Translations under genes and position numbers: made by a program | The notes under the pieces: generated by a model | Told to the model about the DNA's origin: nothing | The model's database searches: none | What the model saw: the letters and a program-made list of their open reading frames with translations, nothing else | Shown: one piece after another, positions 55,878 to 64,000 of the stretch | Numbering within the stretch: the stretch's first letter is position 1 | Layout: every line of letters starts with the position of its first letter | From: Mesorhizobium sp. AR02 | GTDB lineage: Bacteria; Pseudomonadota; Alphaproteobacteria; Rhizobiales; Rhizobiaceae | Assembly (NCBI RefSeq): GCF_024746835.1 | Contig: NZ_CP080531.1 | Location: 186,001 to 250,000 of the forward strand | Direction of reading: 5' to 3' | Length of the DNA: 64,000 bases

Positions 55878-58346
55878 TCAGGCAGGCACGTTCCAGATTT
55901 CTTTCGCGTATTGGCGGATCGTACGATCGGACGAGAACCAGCCGACGCGCGCGACATTGCGGATTGCTCTCGCATACCAGTCTGGGCTGTTGCGCCAGAC
56001 AGCGTCGACATCCCGTTGAGCGGCGGCGTACGCGTCGAAATCGGCGGCGACCATGAACCAGTCGCTGTTGTAGAGGCCGTTGATCAGGTCGCGGTAGCGA
56101 TCGGGATCGTCGGGCGAGAAGACGCCCGAGGAAACGGCCGCGACCGCCTGCGCCAGTTCGGGGGACCCCTCGATCACGGCGCGCGGGTTGTAGCCATTGT
56201 CGCGCCGCTCGGCGACCTCCGCCGTGGTCAGGCCGAAGATGAAGATGTTGTCGTCGCCGACACATTCCTTGATCTCGACATTGGCGCCGTCGAGCGTGCC
56301 GATGGTCAGCGCGCCGTTGAGCGCGAACTTCATGTTGCCGGTGCCCGATGCTTCCATGCCCGCGGTCGAAATCTGCTCGGACAGGTCGGCGGCCGGCATC
56401 ATGATTTCGGCCAGGCTGACATTGTAGTTCGGCACGAACACCACTTTCAGCAAACCGCGAACGGCCGGATCGCGGTTGATGACCCTGGCGACGTCGTTGG
56501 CGAGTTTGATGATCAGCTTGGCGTTGTGGTAGCTGGGCGCCGCCTTGCCGCCAAAGAATTTCACGCGCGGCATCCAGTCGCGCTCGGGATGCGAGCGGAT
56601 CTGGTCGTAAAGCGCGATCGCCTCGAGGATGTTGAGAAGCTGGCGCTTGTATTCGTGGATGCGCTTGACCTGGATGTCGAACAGCGCCGAGGGATCGACC
56701 TTGATGCCGAGCCGGTCGGCGACGAGATTGGCCAGCCGCACCTTGTTCTGCCGCTTGACGCCGGCGAACTTCTCCCGGAACGCGCTGTCATCGGCAAAGC
56801 CGTCGAGCCCTTTGATGGCATCGATGTCGTCGAGAAAGCGGTCGCCGATCGCCTCGCGGGCGAGCGAGGTCAGCCCTGGATTGCACTGGATCAGCCAGCG
56901 CCGCGGCGTGATGCCGTTGGTCTTGTTGTTGATGCGATCTGGATAGAGCTTGTGCAGGTCGGCGAACACCGTTTCCTTCATCAGCTCGGTGTGCAGCGCC
57001 GACACACCGTTGATCGAGTGCGAGCCGACAAAGGCCAGATTGCCCATGCGCACGCGGCGGTCGCCATTCTCCTGGATCAGCGAGATGCGGCTGATCTGCT
57101 CGTCGGAAAACTGGTTGGTGGCACGGGCTTCAAGCAGCACCTGCGCGTTGATGGCGTAGACGATCTGCATATGGCGCGGCAAAAGCCGCTCGAACAGCGG
57201 CACCGGCCAGCTTTCCAGCGCCTCGGGAAGAAGCGTGTGGTTGGTGTAGCCGAAGGTGCGCTTGGTGACGTCCCAGGCAAGGTCGAAGTCCATGCCGTGG
57301 ACATCCATCAAGAGCCGCATCAACTCCGGCACCGCGATCGCCGGATGGGTGTCGTTCAAGTGGATCGCCGCCTTGTCGGGCAGCGACTTCAGGTCACCAT
57401 ATTGGCTGAGATGCCGCTGCACGATGTCCTGCAACGAGGCAGTCGAGAAGAAATACTCCTGCCGCAGCCTGAGCTCCTGCCCGGCCATGTGGGAATCAGC
57501 GGGATAAAGCACGCGCGACAGCGCATCCGCCTTGTTGCTTTCAGCCAGCGCGCCTATGTGGTCGCCGGCGTTGAACTTGTCGAGCAGGATCGGATCGACC
57601 GGCATGCCCGACCACAGCCGCAGCGTGTTGACGCGATTGCCACGCCAGCCGACGACAGGCGTGTCGTAGGCAACAGCCAGAACATGCTCGGTCGGCTTCC
57701 AGACATGGCGCTCGAGCCGGCCGTCCTTTGAGGTGATCGACTCCACCGAGCCGCCGAAGCCGACTTCGAAGGAGCGCTCGCGCCGTTCGAATTCCCAGGG
57801 GTTGCCGTGATCGAGCCAGGTCTCGGGCAGTTCGACCTGCCAGCCTCCTTGAATCTCCTGGCGGAACATGCCGTTGGCGTAGCGGATGCCGTAGCCATGC
57901 GCGGGAATGTCGACGGTCGCCATGCTTTCCATGAAGCAGGCGGCGAGCCGGCCAAGGCCACCATTGCCGAGCGCAGCATCGGGTTCGAGCGCCGCGATGA
58001 GATCGAGGTCGACGCCGAGCGACGACAGCGCCTCGCGCATATTGTCCATCAGGCCGAGATTGGAAAAGGCGTCGCGCATCAGGCGGCCGATGAGGAACTC
58101 CAGCGACAGGTAATAGACGCGCTTTTCCTGCTGGTCATAGGCCTCTTTCGTCGCCTGCATCCAACGATCGACGATACGGTCGCGCACGACCTTGATCGAG
58201 GCCGTCAGCCAATCGTACTGGGTCGCAACGGTGGTGTCCTTGCCGACCCTGTATTTGAGGGCCACCAAGACTTCCCTTGCGAGCGTCTTTGGATCAGGAT
58301 TTTCGAGCAGTGGCGGAAGGGGTTCGGATGTCATCACACGCGTCAT
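55878..58346 (-). CDS. glgP: Glycogen phosphorylase
   Basis: GT35 phosphorylase of 822 residues that releases glucose 1-phosphate from glycogen ends. The PLP lysine is in GTGNMKFALNGALTIGTLDGAN (in part GTGNMKFALNG), near residue 665. N-terminal substrate-binding features include EFLIGRLMRDAFSNLGL and GNGGLGRLAACFMES. It is the first gene of the cluster, with 105 bases before glgB. The ATG at 58346 has GAGAGG 4 bases upstream; the ATG at 58334 is an alternative. The frame to 58430 is not used. Most rhizobial glycogen clusters begin this way. Confidence 0.96.
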   Translation of the reverse strand: MTRVMTSEPLPPLLENPDPKTLAREVLVALKYRVGKDTTVATQYDWLTASIKVVRDRIVDRWMQATKEAYDQQEKRVYYLSLEFLIGRLMRDAFSNLGLMDNMREALSSLGVDLDLIAALEPDAALGNGGLGRLAACFMESMATVDIPAHGYGIRYANGMFRQEIQGGWQVELPETWLDHGNPWEFERRERSFEVGFGGSVESITSKDGRLERHVWKPTEHVLAVAYDTPVVGWRGNRVNTLRLWSGMPVDPILLDKFNAGDHIGALAESNKADALSRVLYPADSHMAGQELRLRQEYFFSTASLQDIVQRHLSQYGDLKSLPDKAAIHLNDTHPAIAVPELMRLLMDVHGMDFDLAWDVTKRTFGYTNHTLLPEALESWPVPLFERLLPRHMQIVYAINAQVLLEARATNQFSDEQISRISLIQENGDRRVRMGNLAFVGSHSINGVSALHTELMKETVFADLHKLYPDRINNKTNGITPRRWLIQCNPGLTSLAREAIGDRFLDDIDAIKGLDGFADDSAFREKFAGVKRQNKVRLANLVADRLGIKVDPSALFDIQVKRIHEYKRQLLNILEAIALYDQIRSHPERDWMPRVKFFGGKAAPSYHNAKLIIKLANDVARVINRDPAVRGLLKVVFVPNYNVSLAEIMMPAADLSEQISTAGMEASGTGNMKFALNGALTIGTLDGANVEIKECVGDDNIFIFGLTTAEVAERRDNGYNPRAVIEGSPELAQAVAAVSSGVFSPDDPDRYRDLINGLYNSDWFMVAADFDAYAAAQRDVDAVWRNSPDWYARAIRNVARVGWFSSDRTIRQYAKEIWNVPA

Positions 58347-58478
58347 GCTGCCTCTCGTGCTGTTGCCCCGATCATACCGGCTTTCACCAATCCTCCCAGC
58401 CCATGCTAGCGCATCTTTCAGGATGTTCAATCGATTTAGACAATCGCAGAACGAAGCGCCCCTGCGGCAACTTGGCGG

Positions 58479-59261
58479 TCAGGCTGCCAGCGCTGCCTCC
58501 GGGGGTGCCTTTGCTCCGGTCATGAAGGCGACGGCATCGGACATCGTATATTGCTTGGGATCGATGACGCACAGGCGACGGCCCAGGCGGTGAATGTGGA
58601 TACGGTCGGCCACCTCGAAGACATGCGGCATGTTGTGTGAGATCAGCACGATCGGCAGGCCGCGCTTCTTGACGTCGAGGATCAGTTCGAGCACGCGGCG
58701 GCTCTCCTTGACGCCGAGGGCAGCCGTCGGCTCGTCCATGATCACCACGCGGCTGCCGAAGGCAGCGGCGCGCGCCACCGCCACGCCCTGGCGCTGGCCG
58801 CCCGAGAGCGTCTCCACCGCCTGGCTGATGTTCTGGATGGTCATCAGGCCAAGTTCGGTGAGTTTGTCGCGGGCACGCTTTTCCATCGCCGGGCGGTCCA
58901 GCATGCGCAGCCACTGGCCGAGGAAGCCCGGTTTGCGGATCTCGCGGCCAAGGAACATGTTGTCGGCGATCGACAGGGCCGGCGACAGCGCCAGATTCTG
59001 ATAGACGGTCTCGATGCCGGCTTCGCGGGCTTCCATCGGCGACTTGAAGGCGACGGGTTTGCCTTCAAGTCGGATTTCGCCCTCGTCGGGCGCGGCCGCG
59101 CCGGAAATCGCCTTGATGAGCGATGACTTGCCGGCGCCATTGTCGCCGATGACGGCGAGGATTTCGCCGGGATAAAGATCGAAGTCGGCATTGTCGAGCG
59201 CGGTGACGCGGCCATAGCGTTTGACCAGCCCGCGAGCGGTAAGGATGGGTTCCTGGGTCAT
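58479..59261 (-). CDS. frcA: Fructose-type ABC transporter ATP-binding protein
   Basis: Single-domain ATPase of 260 residues that energises a CUT2-family sugar importer. Walker A is GDNGAGKSS, the signature LSGGQRQGVAVARA, and Walker B VVIMDEPTAALG. The short form with one domain, rather than the double-domain RbsA form, is typical of FrcA. The ATG at 59261 (MTQEPILTARG) lies 2 bases after the permease stop; a longer frame to 59342 is not supported. It is the third gene of frcBCA. Confidence 0.93.
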   Translation of the reverse strand: MTQEPILTARGLVKRYGRVTALDNADFDLYPGEILAVIGDNGAGKSSLIKAISGAAAPDEGEIRLEGKPVAFKSPMEAREAGIETVYQNLALSPALSIADNMFLGREIRKPGFLGQWLRMLDRPAMEKRARDKLTELGLMTIQNISQAVETLSGGQRQGVAVARAAAFGSRVVIMDEPTAALGVKESRRVLELILDVKKRGLPIVLISHNMPHVFEVADRIHIHRLGRRLCVIDPKQYTMSDAVAFMTGAKAPPEAALAA

Positions 59262-59263
59262 GA

Positions 59264-60325
59264 CTATGCCGAAACCTTTCTGATCCATTGGTCGATCGCC
59301 ACGGCGCCGATGATCAGCACACCGGTGAGCAGCACTTTCCACTGCGGATCGGCGCCCAGCATGTTGAGCCCCATGGAGACGACGCCGACGATCATCGCGC
59401 CGAAGAGCGTGCCCAGGATCGAGCCGCGCCCGCCGAACAGGGAAATACCGCCAATCACCGTCGCGGTGATGGCTTGGAGATTGTAGTCGGTGACGGCGGC
59501 CGAAGGCGAGATCGAGCCGTTGCGGCCGATGGAGACCCAGGCGGCGAAAGCGGCGATCAGCCCGGCAAGGGTGTAGACCGTCATCAGCACCTTCTTGGTC
59601 TGGATGCCCGACAGTTTCGCCGCCTCCTGGTCATCGCCAACGGCGTAGACATGGCGGCCCCATGCCGTGTGATTGAGCACGTACCAGAGGATCATCACGA
59701 GCACGACCGTGGCAATGACGCCGAGCGTCAGCACCGCCGTGCCGATCTTGAAGCTCAGGGCGAACAGATGCAGCAGCGGCGCCTGGGTGTCGACGTCGGT
59801 GTCGCGGATCGTCTCATTGGCGGAATAGATGAAGTTCGTGGCCATGACGATGTTCCAGGTGCCAAGCGTCACGATGAAGGGCGGCAGTTTCATATAGGCA
59901 ACCAGCAACCCGTTGAGCAGCCCGCAGGCCGCACCCGCGGCAAGCCCGATCGCCACGGCGAGAATAGCCGGCATACCGTAGCTGACCGCGCAATTGCCCA
60001 TGATGACGGCGGAAATAACCATGATGACGCCAATCGACAGGTCGATGCCGGCGGTCAGGATGACCAGTGTCTGCGCGGCACCCAGAATGCCGACGATGGC
60101 GATCTGCTGCAGGATCAGCGTCAGCGTATAGGACGAAAAGAAGCGTCCGCCGATGGCGATGCCGAAAATGATGATCGACAGGACCAGCACGATCAGCGGC
60201 ACAGCGGCCGGCGTCGAATGCAGGAAATGCTGGATGCGCTTGACGGCCGATTTGTGTTCGTCAAAAGCGGCGACGCTGGTGTCGCTGCCCGAGAGAACCT
60301 TCTCGAATTCCTGAGCTTGAGCCAT
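59264..60325 (-). CDS. frcC: Fructose-type ABC transporter permease
   Basis: Inner-membrane permease of 353 residues of the CUT2 (RbsC/FrcC) family with about ten hydrophobic segments between 40 and 345. A cytoplasmic N-terminal extension of about 35 residues precedes the first helix. The segment GGISLFGGRGSILGTLFGA is a family signature. It follows frcB after 160 bases that include a GC-rich hairpin (60429-60454), and precedes frcA by 2 bases. Confidence 0.93.
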   Translation of the reverse strand: MAQAQEFEKVLSGSDTSVAAFDEHKSAVKRIQHFLHSTPAAVPLIVLVLSIIIFGIAIGGRFFSSYTLTLILQQIAIVGILGAAQTLVILTAGIDLSIGVIMVISAVIMGNCAVSYGMPAILAVAIGLAAGAACGLLNGLLVAYMKLPPFIVTLGTWNIVMATNFIYSANETIRDTDVDTQAPLLHLFALSFKIGTAVLTLGVIATVVLVMILWYVLNHTAWGRHVYAVGDDQEAAKLSGIQTKKVLMTVYTLAGLIAAFAAWVSIGRNGSISPSAAVTDYNLQAITATVIGGISLFGGRGSILGTLFGAMIVGVVSMGLNMLGADPQWKVLLTGVLIIGAVAIDQWIRKVSA

Positions 60326-60428
60326 GTTTCCTCCCCGTGAGGTGTCAGCCTAGCGCCGACGCCCGTCCACGCCTTTCCGGTCTGTCGCCGGGATTGTTCG
60401 CGGTCACGCGACCCATCGTCCACCCGAA

Positions 60429-60454
60429 GCGGCCGGGGATCAAGCCCCGACCGC
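60429..60454 (-). terminator. Intercistronic hairpin between frcB and frcC
   Basis: On the minus strand GCGGTCGGGG pairs with CCCCGGCCGC (10 bp with one U-G wobble, 6-base loop). No T run follows. As in other CUT2 operons, it would favour more binding protein than permease and ATPase. Confidence 0.55.
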
Positions 60455-60485
60455 TCGAGTTCGGTAATTACCGGTCAGACCGGCA

Positions 60486-61520
60486 TCAGCCCCAGCACTT
60501 GGCGAGGCCTTCCTTGGTGTCGATGGACTTCACACCCTTGGCCGGCTTGTCGGTCACCAGGTTGACGCCGGTATCGAAGAAGTTCTTGCCTTCGGTCGGC
60601 TTGGGCTTCGTTCCATCCTTGGCGAAAGCGGCGATCGCCTGAATGCCAAGAGCCGCCATCTGCAGCGGATATTGCTGCGACGTCGCACCGATGACACCTT
60701 CGGTCACCGACTTCACGCCAGGGCAGCCGCCGTCGACGGAAACGATCAGCACCTGCTTTTCAAGACCCACGGCCTTGAGCGCCTGGTAGGCACCGACAGC
60801 GGCCGGCTCGTTGATGGTGTGGATGACGTTGATGGTGTTGTCCTTCTGCAGAAGGTTCTCCATCGCCTTGCGGCCGCCCTCCTCATTGCCGTTGGTGACG
60901 TCGTGGCCAACGATGCGCGGATCGGTCTCGTCGCCGATCTTGTTGGGGTCCTTCACGTCGATGCCGTAGCCCATCATGAAGCCCTGATCGCGCAGCACGT
61001 CCACGGTCGGCTGCGACGGCGTCAGGTCGAGGAAGCCGATCTTGGCGTCCTTGGCCTTGTCGCCGAGGGTGGCGGCGGCCCAGGCGCCGATCAGCTTGCC
61101 GGCCTCGAGATTGTCGGTGGCGAAGGTGGCATCGGCCGCGTCGATCGGATCAAGCGGCGTGTCGAGCGCGATCACCAGCAGGCCGGCGTCACGCGCCTTC
61201 TTCACGGTCGGCACGATGCCTTTGGTGTCGGATGCGGTGATCAGGATGCCCTTGGCGCCGTCGGCAATGCAGCTTTCGATCGCCGCCACCTGGCTCTCGC
61301 TGTCGCCGTCGATCTTGCCGGCGTAGGTCTTGAGGTCGACGCCGAGTTCCTTGGCCTTTGCGGTCGCACCTTCCTTCATCTTGACGAAGAAGGGGTTGGT
61401 GTCGGTCTTGGTGATCAGGCAAGCGCCAACACCGGCCGCGGATGCGGACGACGCAAACGCCATCAGACCCAGGGCAGCGGCGGCAAACACGGTCGATTTC
61501 AACAGTTTTGTATTGGTCAC
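60486..61520 (-). CDS. frcB: Fructose-type ABC transporter substrate-binding protein
   Basis: Periplasmic binding protein of 344 residues, CUT2 family. A signal peptide covers about 1-30 ([13 protein letters not shown]). The mature N-terminus [19 protein letters not shown] and the segments [18 protein letters not shown] and [19 protein letters not shown] closely match the rhizobial FrcB protein, which binds fructose, ribose and mannose. GGGAGGAAG lies 6 bases before the GTG at 61520. A longer frame to 61685 would read through the operator region and is not used. It is the first gene of the operon. Confidence 0.93.
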   Translation of the reverse strand: MTNTKLLKSTVFAAAALGLMAFASSASAAGVGACLITKTDTNPFFVKMKEGATAKAKELGVDLKTYAGKIDGDSESQVAAIESCIADGAKGILITASDTKGIVPTVKKARDAGLLVIALDTPLDPIDAADATFATDNLEAGKLIGAWAAATLGDKAKDAKIGFLDLTPSQPTVDVLRDQGFMMGYGIDVKDPNKIGDETDPRIVGHDVTNGNEEGGRKAMENLLQKDNTINVIHTINEPAAVGAYQALKAVGLEKQVLIVSVDGGCPGVKSVTEGVIGATSQQYPLQMAALGIQAIAAFAKDGTKPKPTEGKNFFDTGVNLVTDKPAKGVKSIDTKEGLAKCWG

Positions 61521-61632
61521 GATCTTCCTCCCAGTGGAACCATTCCGGATGCCGGCCAACCGGCATCTACGGCGCATCCAACGAACTTCTCCCAGCGTGG
61601 ACGCCGGTTCAACAGACACCAGACCGAAGGCG

Positions 61633-61670
61633 CTGTCAATAATTAAATCACTCTTATTTATTATTGACAG
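61633..61670. promoter_or_regulatory. Palindromic operator between frcB and the ROK regulator gene
   Basis: CTGTCAATAAT (61633-61643) and ATTATTGACAG (61660-61670) are perfect 11-bp inverted repeats separated by 16 AT-rich bases. Each arm contains TTGACA reading outwards, so a -35 element sits in each half. The ROK regulator encoded alongside is the likely ligand-controlled repressor that blocks both divergent promoters. The -10 elements are weak (CATTCT, 17 bases from the plus-strand TTGACA). Confidence 0.7.
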
Positions 61671-61731
61671 CCTTGCGCCGTTCACTCATTCTGGCCCAAA
61701 AGCATTGAGGGGAAACGACGGGAGGAACAGG

Positions 61732-62958
61732 GTGGAGACCGCCACTGCGAGGCACGGTTCGCCCGAAGCGAATGAGAGCCTGATTCACCGCGGCACCAAC
61801 CAGAGTGGCATGCGCGACCACAACGAGCGGTTGGTGCTCTCGCTGGTGCGCCAGCATGGCAGCCTGGCAAAATCCGACATCGCCCGCATGACCGGACTTT
61901 CGGCGCAGACGGTTTCGGTTATCATGCGCGAACTGGAGGAAGAAGGCCTGCTCGTTCGCCAGGCGCCGTTGCGCGGCAAGATCGGCCAACCTTCCATACC
62001 GATGGCGCTCAACCCCGAGGGCGCCTTCTTCATCGGCCTCAAGATCGGCCGCCGCAGCGCGGAACTGGTGCTGATCGATTTTCTTGGGCATGTGCGCGCG
62101 ATGCTGCAGCACTCCTACCGCTATCCGGCGCCGCGCGAGACGGTGGAATTCGTCACATCGGGCATGAAGAAGATGCGTGGCGAACTGACACCGGCGCAGG
62201 ACAAGCGCATCGCCGGCCTCGGCATCGCCATGCCGTTCGAACTGTGGAACTGGGCCGACACCGCCGGCGCGCCGCGCGACGTCATGGACGAATGGCGCCA
62301 CCGCGACATCAGGGCCGACATCCAGGCGCAATGCGAGTTTCCGGTCTATCTACAAAACGACGCCACCTCGGCCTGCGGCGCCGAACTCGTCTTCGGCCAG
62401 GCTGGCGGCGCGCGTGACTTCGTCTATTTCTATATCGGCGCCTTCGCCGGCGGCGGCATCGTGCTCAACGGCCGGTTGTTCGGCGGTCCAACCGGCAATG
62501 CCGGCGCGCTCGGCTCGATGCCGGTGCCCGGGCCGGATGGCAAGCCGACCCAGCTGATCGACGTGGCGTCGATCGCCATGCTGGAAAAGGCGCTCAATGC
62601 CCGGGGCGTCGAAGCCTCGCATCTGTGGACCTCGCCCGAAGACTGGGGCGAGATCGGCTCCGAACTCGACGACTGGATCGCCAGTGCCTCTCAGGCGCTA
62701 GCCTATGCCATCGTCGCGGCGTCCTCGGTCATCGATTTCGAGGCGGCAGTGATCGACGGCTGGATGCCGAAGGCGGTGCGCCGCCGGCTGGTCGATGCCA
62801 TTATCGCGGCCATCGCCACAATCGACGGCGAAGGCCTGAAACTTCCCGCCGTTCGCGAGGGAACCGTCGGCATCCATGCCCGGGCGCTCGGCGGCGCCAG
62901 CCTGCCGCTTTCGGAACGCTTCCTCATCGGTTCGACGACGATTTCCAGGAGCGCCTGA
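61732..62958 (+). CDS. ROK-family transcriptional regulator
   Basis: Regulator of 408 residues. The N-terminal winged helix (about 25-85) includes LAKSDIARMTGLSAQTVSVIM, and the C-terminal ROK/sugar kinase-like domain (about 95-400) holds FVYFYIGAFAGGGIVLNGRL and GNAGALGSMPV. Kinase activity is probably lost, as is common for ROK repressors (NagC/Mlc type). GGGAGGAA lies ahead of the GTG at 61732, which decides the start over the long open frame from 61330 (that would read through the operator). It is divergent from frcB and probably represses the frc operon until sugar is present. Confidence 0.9.
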   Translation: METATARHGSPEANESLIHRGTNQSGMRDHNERLVLSLVRQHGSLAKSDIARMTGLSAQTVSVIMRELEEEGLLVRQAPLRGKIGQPSIPMALNPEGAFFIGLKIGRRSAELVLIDFLGHVRAMLQHSYRYPAPRETVEFVTSGMKKMRGELTPAQDKRIAGLGIAMPFELWNWADTAGAPRDVMDEWRHRDIRADIQAQCEFPVYLQNDATSACGAELVFGQAGGARDFVYFYIGAFAGGGIVLNGRLFGGPTGNAGALGSMPVPGPDGKPTQLIDVASIAMLEKALNARGVEASHLWTSPEDWGEIGSELDDWIASASQALAYAIVAASSVIDFEAAVIDGWMPKAVRRRLVDAIIAAIATIDGEGLKLPAVREGTVGIHARALGGASLPLSERFLIGSTTISRSA

Positions 62959-62959
62959 A

Positions 62960-63406
62960 ATGCTGATCGGGATCCCGGCGCTGCTCGGTCCGGAGCTTCT
63001 GGCGACACTGCGCGCCATGGGCCATGGCGACGAGATCGCCCTTGTCGACGGAAACTATCCGGCCGAGGAGCAGGCGAGACGCCTGATCCGCGCCGACGGT
63101 CATCCGCTCATTCCGGTGCTCGATGCGATCCTGAGCATCCTGCCGGTCGACGACGCGGTACCGGAAGCGCTGTTTCGCGCGTCCGTGAAAGGTGATCCGT
63201 CGCGCGCCGATCCAGTCCATCATGAGATCGAGGCGATCTGCGCCAAACGCGCGCCGGGCCGCAAGGTGGTTGCACTGGCCGGCGCCGACTTCTATGCACG
63301 GGTCAAATCGGCGCATGCCATCGTCGCGACAAGCGAGCCGCGGCTTTACGCCAACATCATCATCCGCAAGGGCGTGATCTATCCGCCGGAGACCAGGAAG
63401 CCATGA
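62960..63406 (+). CDS. RbsD/FucU-family sugar mutarotase
   Basis: Protein of 148 residues of the RbsD/FucU family, which speed up exchange between sugar anomers or ring forms. The signature GHGDEIALVDGNYPA (about residues 22-36) carries the catalytic His/Asp region, and the C-terminal TSEPRLYANIIIRKGV is also typical. AGGAG is 8 bases before the ATG. It starts 1 base after the ROK stop and overlaps the kinase gene by 4 bases (ATGA). Substrate could be fucose, ribose or fructose-type sugars; context favours the sugar imported by FrcBCA. Confidence 0.9.
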   Translation: MLIGIPALLGPELLATLRAMGHGDEIALVDGNYPAEEQARRLIRADGHPLIPVLDAILSILPVDDAVPEALFRASVKGDPSRADPVHHEIEAICAKRAPGRKVVALAGADFYARVKSAHAIVATSEPRLYANIIIRKGVIYPPETRKP

Positions 63407-64000
63407 TCCTCTGCTGCGGCGAAGCCCTGATCGACATGCTGCCGCGCACCACGACGCAGGGTGAGCCGGCCTTTGCTCCCTATGTCGGTGGCGCGGTGTT
63501 CAACACGGCGATCGCGCTTGGCCGGCTCGGCGCGCCGGCCGGTTTCTTTTCCGGCCTGTCGTCGGATCTTTTCGGCGGCCAGTTTAGGGATGCGTTGGGG
63601 GCGAGCAAGGTCAGTTCCACCTACGCCCACACTTCGTCGCGACCAACGACACTGGCCTTTGTGAAGCTCACCAACGGCCAGGCGACATACACATTCTACG
63701 ACGAGAACACAGCCGGACGCCTGTTGACCATCGATGACCTGCCGGCGCTCGGTAACGAGATCGAGGCCATGCTGTTCGGCGCCATCAGCCTGATCTCGGA
63801 GCCCGCCGGCAGTGCTTATGAAGAATTCATGCGGCGCGAGCACGCAAGCCGCGTCATGATGCTCGATCCCAACATCCGGCCGAACTTCATCCCGGACAAG
63901 GCCAAGCACCTCAGGCGCATCCGCGAGATGATGGCGATGGCCGACATCGTGAAGCTGTCGGACGAAGATTTGAACTGGTTCGGCGAAGCCGGCTCGCATG
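63403..64000 (+). CDS. PfkB-family sugar kinase (3' end outside window)
   Basis: First 199 residues of a ribokinase/fructokinase-type kinase that would phosphorylate the imported sugar with ATP. The N-terminal substrate site ILCCGEALIDMLPR and the glycine-rich GGAVFNTAIALGRLG (about residues 29-43) are visible, along with the sugar lid segment around SSTYAHTSSRPTTLAF. The catalytic Asp and ATP-binding C-terminus lie beyond the window. In S. meliloti the frcK kinase lies in the frcBCA operon; here the kinase is in the divergent unit, after the regulator and mutarotase. The start overlaps the mutarotase stop. Confidence 0.9.
   Translation, partial: MILCCGEALIDMLPRTTTQGEPAFAPYVGGAVFNTAIALGRLGAPAGFFSGLSSDLFGGQFRDALGASKVSSTYAHTSSRPTTLAFVKLTNGQATYTFYDENTAGRLLTIDDLPALGNEIEAMLFGAISLISEPAGSAYEEFMRREHASRVMMLDPNIRPNFIPDKAKHLRRIREMMAMADIVKLSDEDLNWFGEAGSH

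Noticed and set aside
55911..57731. 606-residue open frame antisense to glgP
   Set aside because: Shadow of a highly conserved phosphorylase gene.

Overview
The window looks like chromosome of a fast-growing rhizobium, most likely Mesorhizobium or a close Phyllobacteriaceae relative. The DNA is G+C-rich with strong GC3 bias. It carries a betI-betC-betA-betB choline-O-sulfate/glycine betaine operon, frcBCA-type sugar uptake genes, a two-subunit methylmalonyl-CoA mutase, a TAT-exported right-handed-repeat protein of a Rhizobiales type, and an inverted-repeat element of a kind I associate with Mesorhizobium genomes. The species is inferred from gene content; no rRNA is present.

Layout. 0-3.3 kb: end of a polar amino acid ABC importer operon (binding protein, permease, ATPase) followed by a serine hydrolase. 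3.3-8.3 kb: two c-type cytochromes, superoxide dismutase with a clear terminator, a branched-chain aminotransferase, a haloacid dehalogenase and an L,D-transpeptidase. 8.4-13.1 kb: a compact lower-GC island of two overlapping genes, a 310-residue protein of no recognised family and a 1230-residue CHAT protease-STAND ATPase-TPR protein, with its own AT-rich promoter. This is the most likely novel system in the window. 13.3-21.1 kb: a HerA-like/DUF853 ATPase, methylmalonyl-CoA mutase small and large subunits, an orphan AbrB-type antitoxin, a GreA-family factor and the TAT-exported repeat protein. 21.1-29.8 kb: asparaginase, thiolase, and the bet operon with a BetI-like operator and an embedded PLP-dependent dehydratase gene. 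29.8-34.0 kb: a GDP-mannose pyrophosphorylase fused to an AGE-type isomerase domain, then a LysR regulator divergent from an NmrA-type oxidoreductase. 34.0-37.3 kb: tRNA-Pro(CGG) with a good promoter, followed by a loose cluster of very small envelope or stress-type genes, including 24- and 30-residue membrane peptides and a His-rich secreted protein. 37.3-42.8 kb: an oligopeptide ABC importer. 43.0-45.3 kb: a TadE/TadG pair. 45.2-58.3 kb: a complete glycogen cluster (glgP-glgB-glgC-glgA-pgm-glgX and an alpha-glucosidase). 58.5-64.0 kb: frcBCA and a divergent ROK regulator, RbsD/FucU-type mutarotase and PfkB kinase, the last cut by the window end.

How the genes work together. The bet operon turns choline-O-sulfate into choline and then glycine betaine. 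The glycogen cluster covers both synthesis (pgm, glgC, glgA, glgB) and breakdown (glgP, glgX, alpha-glucosidase). The frc region pairs import with phosphorylation under a probable ROK repressor acting at an intergenic palindrome. The CHAT/STAND pair has the architecture of bacterial NLR-like immune proteins: a protease effector, a nucleotide switch and a repeat sensor, translationally coupled to a partner that could be a substrate or co-effector. That role is inference. Long antisense open frames opposite many genes are GC-bias artefacts and are not annotated.
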